Part shown: positions 60,001 through 64,000 of the stretch, in pieces
Layout: every line of letters starts with the position of its first letter
How positions within the stretch are numbered: the first letter of the stretch is position 1
Origin: Chryseosolibacter histidinae
Lineage (GTDB): Bacteria; Bacteroidota; Bacteroidia; Cytophagales; Cyclobacteriaceae
DNA length: 64,000 nt
Direction: 5' to 3'
NCBI RefSeq assembly: GCF_018598225.1
Contig: NZ_JAHESF010000004.1
Span: 1-64,000 of the forward strand
Position numbers and translations under genes: made by a program
Notes under the pieces: generated by a model
What the model was told of the DNA's origin: nothing
Databases searched by the model: none
What the model saw: only the letters and a program-made list of their open reading frames with translations

Positions 60001-62055
60001 TCAATTCACCCGGGGAATGGTGAAAGAGAACTTGCTTCCTTCGCCCAGCTTGCTTTCGACCCAGATCTTGCCACCGTTTTTCTCAACAAACTCTTTACAG
60101 AGGATGAGGCCGAGGCCCGTTCCTTTTTCGTTGGCTGTTCCGCGGGTGGTGTAGGGTGCGGTTTTGTCGAACAGGATCTTGAGCACGTCAGCATTCATGC
60201 CGATGCCGTTGTCTTCCACGGAGATCACCCACTCTCCGGCCTGTTGTGATGCGGTAATGGTCACGGCGCCTCCATCGTTGGTGAACTTGATGGCATTGGT
60301 CATCAGGTTTCGGATCACGAGGTTTGTGGTATTGGAATCCGCGAAAGCGTATGCACTTGCCGGTACGGTGTTGATAAGCCTGATCTGTTTGTTCTGCACG
60401 GAGCCGAGCAGTTGAATGTTCTCGTCAACGATCTTGTGCAGGTCGATGCGGGTGGCCTGAAGGCTCAGCTTATCCATCTGCAGCAACGTCCAGTCGAGCA
60501 GGTTGTTCAGCAGCGTGCGGGTATGGTTGAACCTTGTTTTCAGCTCCTTGACATGGTTCGGAAGCTCTTCGGGTTTCACGGCTCCCTTGTCGAGCAGGTC
60601 GAGCAAACCTGCCAGCGCGTTGATGGGTGAGCGAAGGTCGTGCGAGATGATAGAGAAGAATTTATCCTTCACCTGGTTGAGGCGCTCCAGCTCTTCGCTG
60701 CGTTTCTCCATGTCTTCCTGGTGTTGCAGCAGCAGCATATTGATCTGGCGTCGTCGCTGGCCGCTGCGGTATACCGTGGCCAGCAGGATCACGCTCAGGG
60801 CCATCACCACTACCAGGATGTTGCGTACAAACTCCTGTTTCTTGATCTGGTCATCCTTGATGTCGCGGGCACGGCTCAGGGCTTCGATCTGGGTATCCTT
60901 GGCTTCCGTCTCGAACCTGATCTGGTCGCGGAACAGTTTTTCCTGCATGTCCTGGCTGAAGAGCGAATCCTCCAGCTGCTTGTACTGCTTAAAATACTCC
61001 AGTGATTTTTTATAGTCGCCCTTCAGCTCCAGCAATTTGGAAAGCTGGTTGAATCCGTTGATCTCGAGGATGCGGGCATTGGTTTCTTTGGACAGCTTGA
61101 GACTGCGGTTGATCACATCCAGGGCGTCGTCGTATTTTTTCTGGTCCATGTATACGAGGCCGCGGCCAAGCTCAACTTCCGCGATCCCGAACCGGTTGTT
61201 GGTTCTGGCGTGCAGCAGGAAGGTTGTGTCGTAATAGGCCAGCGCTGTTCCGTAGTCTTTCTTGTGGAGGTAAACGCTCGCGAGCTTGTTCAGGGTGCGG
61301 GGCTGAAGAAAGTTCACCTTGTGCAGCCTTGATAGCTTGAGCGAGTTCATCAGCACGTGCAGCGCCGAATCGTAATCGCCTTTGCGCAGCATCACATCGC
61401 CGATCTCATCGTATGAGTAAGGGATCCCTTCTTTGTCGCCGATGTCGCGGCTCATCTGTTGTGAGATCAGCAGGTGATCGAGGGCGCGGTCATACTGGCC
61501 CAGTTCCTTGAAGACGCGGCCCACGTTGTGAAGGGCAATGGTCATCCGCAGCGAGTCCTTGATCGAGCTGGCAACGCGGTATGATTGTGTGAAGTAGTAA
61601 TAAGCTTCGTCATACTCACCCAGGTCATAGTAGTCGTTGGCCACGTTGTTGAAATCCACGGTGATGTTGACACTGTCACCCATGAGCAGGCTTTGTTGCA
61701 GGGCGAGGTTGTCATAACGCAGCGCTGTGCTGTAGTCGCCGCTCAAGGTATGCAGTCCGCCGAAGTTCTGGTAGGCCAGGATCTTTGTTTTGGTGAGGTC
61801 GTTGTCTTCTGCAATGTCAAGGGCCAGCTTTGCGTACCGCAGGCTTTTGCTGAAGTCGGAGAACTGGTATTCACGTGAGAGCGCTACCAGTGACCGAACC
61901 CGCACCGAGTCTGCTATGTCTTCGCGTTTGATTTCATTTTCCAGGCTGTCGATTTTTCCCTGACCCAAGGCGGAACCGCAGATGAAGAGGACTACGAAAA
62001 ATAGGATCGCGTATCGCACGTGTTTTATATGAAAATTATCTTCCAGAACGCACAT
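60001..62055 (-). CDS. TPR sensor histidine kinase inside the nuo operon
   Basis: Membrane histidine kinase: a signal/anchor helix (YAILFFVVLFICGSALGQ), about seven TPRs (residues 55-355) in the periplasm, a membrane helix (FVRNILVVVMALSVILLATVY), a coiled coil, a DHp domain with the phospho-His in FFSIISHDLRSPINALAGLL and an HATPase domain (VIRNLMTNAIKFT, N box; VEDNGIGMN, G1; GTGLGLILCKEFV, G2). No receiver domain is attached and no response regulator is nearby. The ATG at 62055 overlaps nuoH by 31 bases; a GTG at 62019 would avoid overlap. A longer upstream frame only reads through nuoH. 684 residues. Its place between nuoH and nuoI is unusual. Confidence 0.85.
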   Translation of the reverse strand: MCVLEDNFHIKHVRYAILFFVVLFICGSALGQGKIDSLENEIKREDIADSVRVRSLVALSREYQFSDFSKSLRYAKLALDIAEDNDLTKTKILAYQNFGGLHTLSGDYSTALRYDNLALQQSLLMGDSVNITVDFNNVANDYYDLGEYDEAYYYFTQSYRVASSIKDSLRMTIALHNVGRVFKELGQYDRALDHLLISQQMSRDIGDKEGIPYSYDEIGDVMLRKGDYDSALHVLMNSLKLSRLHKVNFLQPRTLNKLASVYLHKKDYGTALAYYDTTFLLHARTNNRFGIAEVELGRGLVYMDQKKYDDALDVINRSLKLSKETNARILEINGFNQLSKLLELKGDYKKSLEYFKQYKQLEDSLFSQDMQEKLFRDQIRFETEAKDTQIEALSRARDIKDDQIKKQEFVRNILVVVMALSVILLATVYRSGQRRRQINMLLLQHQEDMEKRSEELERLNQVKDKFFSIISHDLRSPINALAGLLDLLDKGAVKPEELPNHVKELKTRFNHTRTLLNNLLDWTLLQMDKLSLQATRIDLHKIVDENIQLLGSVQNKQIRLINTVPASAYAFADSNTTNLVIRNLMTNAIKFTNDGGAVTITASQQAGEWVISVEDNGIGMNADVLKILFDKTAPYTTRGTANEKGTGLGLILCKEFVEKNGGKIWVESKLGEGSKFSFTIPRVN

Positions 62056-63107
62056 AATATAATCAGTATTAGGGCGAGAGGGGTTAAATACTTCCAGCTC
62101 AGGTTCATAAGTTGGTCCACTCTCAGCCGCGGATAAGTCCATCGGATCCATATTTGAACGGCCACGAAAAACAACGATTTGCTCAGCAGCCAAAAAATGC
62201 CCCATAAGGTTGAAGCCAGGGTACCTGGTGCTCCTGTGGTCCAGGTTGCCAGGCGGACGGAACCAATGTCAGGTAAGGGTGTATTCCAGCTTCCAAAAAA
62301 TAACACAGCCCCTAATATACTTACTAAAAGCATCATTGCATACTCACCCAACATAATAACGGCCCAGCGGAAGCCCGAATACTCGGTCTGAAATCCCGCA
62401 ACCAGCTCAGATTCCGCTTCAGGAAGGTCAAAAGGCGCCCGATTGCATTCCGCCAGCGAAGCGATGAAAAAGATTACCCATGTAAGGATGAGCACCGGCA
62501 TTCTGAAAATGTTCCAGCTCAGAAAACCACCATACAATGTTGTGTCGATGCCTAATGCCGGAATGTCAAGGAGGTAGCGGGGACTGCCAGACAGGATGCC
62601 CTGCTGAACAGAGATCTCCTGAAGGTCGAGCGTTTCACAAACAATGCACACACACAATACGGAAAGTCCCATGGGGATCTCGTAAGAGATGATCTGTGCC
62701 GCAGACCGCATGGTGCCCAGTACACTGTATTTGTTGTTTGAGCTCCAGCCGGCAATGATAATACCGATCACGTCGAGCGAGATGATGGCCAACAGAAAGA
62801 ATATACCTGTTGAAAGAGCGGCGCCATGCCAGTTGGGGGCCAGCGGAAGCACTGCAAAACCTGCAAACACCGACACGAAGATGAGGAGGGGCGCAATCCT
62901 GAAAAGACCTTTTTCCGCTTTCGCGGGAACGATGTCTTCTTTCTGCAGCAGCTTGAGCAGGTCAGCTATCGTTTGCGCGATGCCGTAATAACCTACTTCC
63001 ATGGGGCCGAGCCTGTCCTGGATAAATGCCGATATTTTCCGTTCGGCATAGATAGCCAGAACCGCATACAGCACCAGGAATGGCAGAATGAAAATAAGTG
63101 TTGTCAA
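62025..63107 (-). CDS. nuoH: NADH-quinone oxidoreductase subunit H
   Basis: Membrane subunit of complex I at the quinone-binding junction. Conserved loops: YAERKISAFIQDRLGPMEVGYYGIAQTIADLLKLLQKED, RSAAQIISYEIPMGL, and NRAPFDLPEAESELVAGFQTEYSGF (quinone-site loop with acid residues). Length 360 is normal, about eight helices. It is the first gene of the operon here; nuoA-G are not upstream of it within 250 bases, where murI lies instead. Confidence 0.94.
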   Translation of the reverse strand: MTTLIFILPFLVLYAVLAIYAERKISAFIQDRLGPMEVGYYGIAQTIADLLKLLQKEDIVPAKAEKGLFRIAPLLIFVSVFAGFAVLPLAPNWHGAALSTGIFFLLAIISLDVIGIIIAGWSSNNKYSVLGTMRSAAQIISYEIPMGLSVLCVCIVCETLDLQEISVQQGILSGSPRYLLDIPALGIDTTLYGGFLSWNIFRMPVLILTWVIFFIASLAECNRAPFDLPEAESELVAGFQTEYSGFRWAVIMLGEYAMMLLVSILGAVLFFGSWNTPLPDIGSVRLATWTTGAPGTLASTLWGIFWLLSKSLFFVAVQIWIRWTYPRLRVDQLMNLSWKYLTPLALILIILCAFWKIIFI

Positions 63108-63275
63108 GCCAATATAAAAACTCCGAAAGATGTAAAATATTGCGGTTCCTTGCTAGCTGTGGCCAAAGTTTAACGTGTTAAAAAACTGTTTACTTATAAA
63201 CGTTTCTGGCGCCAGTCCTGCTGGTGTTTGCGTGCTTTCTGTGTAGACTTGCGCACAACCCGGGTGAGGTGTTTG

Positions 63276-63347
63276 CCGGTGAACAACACCGGTAAAGGCG
63301 AGTGTGTCCATGTTGGTGTGCCGATGTTGGTGTTCTTCACCAACATC
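63276..63347. repeat. CCGGTG-N5-CACCGG and GATGTTGGTG-N5-CACCAACATC hairpins
   Basis: Two perfect dyads with 5-base loops: CCGGTG-AACAA-CACCGG (63276-63292) and GATGTTGGTG-TTCTT-CACCAACATC (63323-63347). The second has the same stem core as 10524-10548 with its loop inverted (TTCTT for AAGAA). Both lie in the 255-base gap between nuoH and murI, which holds no other gene; nuoH must have its promoter here. Confidence 0.65.
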
Positions 63348-63362
63348 CCTAACATCCCCATG

Positions 63363-64000
63363 CTAATCCCATAAAAGATGCTTTTCAAGCTGCACGGATT
63401 CGTGGAAGAACATCCTGGCTGATTGTTCGAACGATTCGGTGTAGTCTGACACAAGGAAATGATCCTGGGCATTGTGCCCGCCATTGAGCAGGTCGTGCTC
63501 CTGCAGGTATTGTTTGAGGGCCAGCGCCACTACTTCAGAAGAGTCGAAGATCTGCATCTTGTTCTGGTAGAACTGACCGATCTCTTTTTTGATCAAAGGA
63601 TAATGGGTGCAGGCCAGGATGAGTCCATCGATGGGCTGCAGCACGGGGTCGGAGAGGTATTGCGCGATGATCTCATGACTGATCTGGTTATTGAAAAAGC
63701 CTTCTTCGATCATGGGCGCCAGCAGGGGCGTGGCCAGTGAGTGAAGGGTGATGCCTTTGCCCGCTTCCTGGATCTTTCTGGTATAAACACCCGATTGCAC
63801 TGTACGTTTGGTGCCGATAAGCCCGATGTTGCGGTCGGGAAACTGTTGGGCTACCAGCGCCACCATGGGATCGATCACGTTGATAATGTGGGTGTCTTTG
63901 CGCACATATTCTTTCAACAGCTCATAGGCTGCAGAGCTGGCCGAGTTGCAGGCGATGACGATCACCTTGCAGCCTTTCTGCAGCAGGATGTTGGCGATGC
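63363..64000 (-). CDS. murI: Glutamate racemase (5' end cut by the window)
   Basis: Interconverts L- and D-glutamate for peptidoglycan. The first catalytic Cys is in VIVIACNSASSAAYE and the second in LILACTHYPLIKKE, both intact with their Thr/His neighbours; NVIDPMVALVAQQF, IGLIGTKRTVQSGVY and VALALKQYL match the family. The gene runs off the right end of the window: the frame stays open to 64000 (IANILLQKGCKV precedes the first Cys), so about 60-70 N-terminal residues are missing. The C-terminus is complete. Confidence 0.92.
   Translation of the reverse strand, partial: IANILLQKGCKVIVIACNSASSAAYELLKEYVRKDTHIINVIDPMVALVAQQFPDRNIGLIGTKRTVQSGVYTRKIQEAGKGITLHSLATPLLAPMIEEGFFNNQISHEIIAQYLSDPVLQPIDGLILACTHYPLIKKEIGQFYQNKMQIFDSSEVVALALKQYLQEHDLLNGGHNAQDHFLVSDYTESFEQSARMFFHESVQLEKHLLWD

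Noticed and set aside
62056-62205. Fifty-codon N-terminal extension of the TPR kinase
   Set aside because: It lies wholly inside nuoH in another frame, and a signal-anchor helix starts just after the later ATG at 62055.

Overview
The window looks like a piece of a Bacteroidota chromosome, most likely from the Cytophagales (Cytophagia). The reasons are a SusC/SusD pair, a large MacB/FtsX-type permease of the kind common in that group, a DAHP synthase-chorismate mutase fusion, TPR sensor proteins with SHD/AHKLRAP-like boxes, few Shine-Dalgarno sites, and many short intergenic word repeats and palindromes. This placement is an inference; no rRNA or other marker gene is present. No tRNA, rRNA, CRISPR array, prophage or insertion sequence with a transposase was seen.

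Layout: 0-7.7 kb is a minus-strand isoleucine/valine operon, transcribed as leader peptide - ilvE - ilvD - ilvB - ilvN - ilvC - ilvA. 7.8-20.2 kb is mixed: an FtsX permease, an aminotransferase, a secreted sugar-phosphate-isomerase-like protein, a thioesterase, an FRG-domain protein, small monooxygenase-fold proteins, an AraC regulator, a nucleotidyltransferase pair, and an alkylation-repair group (AlkA, a 2OG-Fe(II) oxygenase, an Ada-like methyltransferase). 20.2-24.7 kb is the phenylalanine/tyrosine operon: leader peptide - pheA - aminotransferase - tyrA - DAHP synthase/chorismate mutase. 24.7-36 kb holds a ROK kinase, a GmhA-like isomerase, an MscS channel and an alpha-2-macroglobulin/PBP1C pair split by a GxxExxY gene. 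36-46 kb carries a SPOR-OmpA protein, a TPR sensor lacking its ATPase domain, cystathionine beta-synthase-like, a small DUF2335 pair, pyrB-pyrR, two tandem secreted paralogues and an EVE protein. 46-53 kb is SusD-SusC and an unusually long PurF-like protein. 53-63 kb is half of a complex I operon (nuoH-I-J-K-L-M-N) with a sensor kinase gene between nuoH and nuoI. The window ends inside murI.

The most interesting finding is a pair of ribosome-mediated attenuators that are not obvious from a gene list. Upstream of ilvE is a 40-codon leader with 12 Val/Leu/Ile residues in 13 positions, followed by a GC-rich terminator. Upstream of pheA is a 20-codon leader with eight consecutive Phe/Tyr codons, followed by a terminator with nine Ts. 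In both, the last codons of the leader repeat the 3' arm of the terminator, so they can pair with its 5' arm as an antiterminator. A ribosome that finishes the leader would cover that segment, and a ribosome stalled at the control codons would leave it free.

The second point of interest is the GxxExxY gene, which is bracketed by roughly 32-bp imperfect inverted repeats. The right repeat lies inside the pbpC reading frame and encodes part of its N-terminus. Dispersed palindromes and word repeats fill many of the intergenic gaps.
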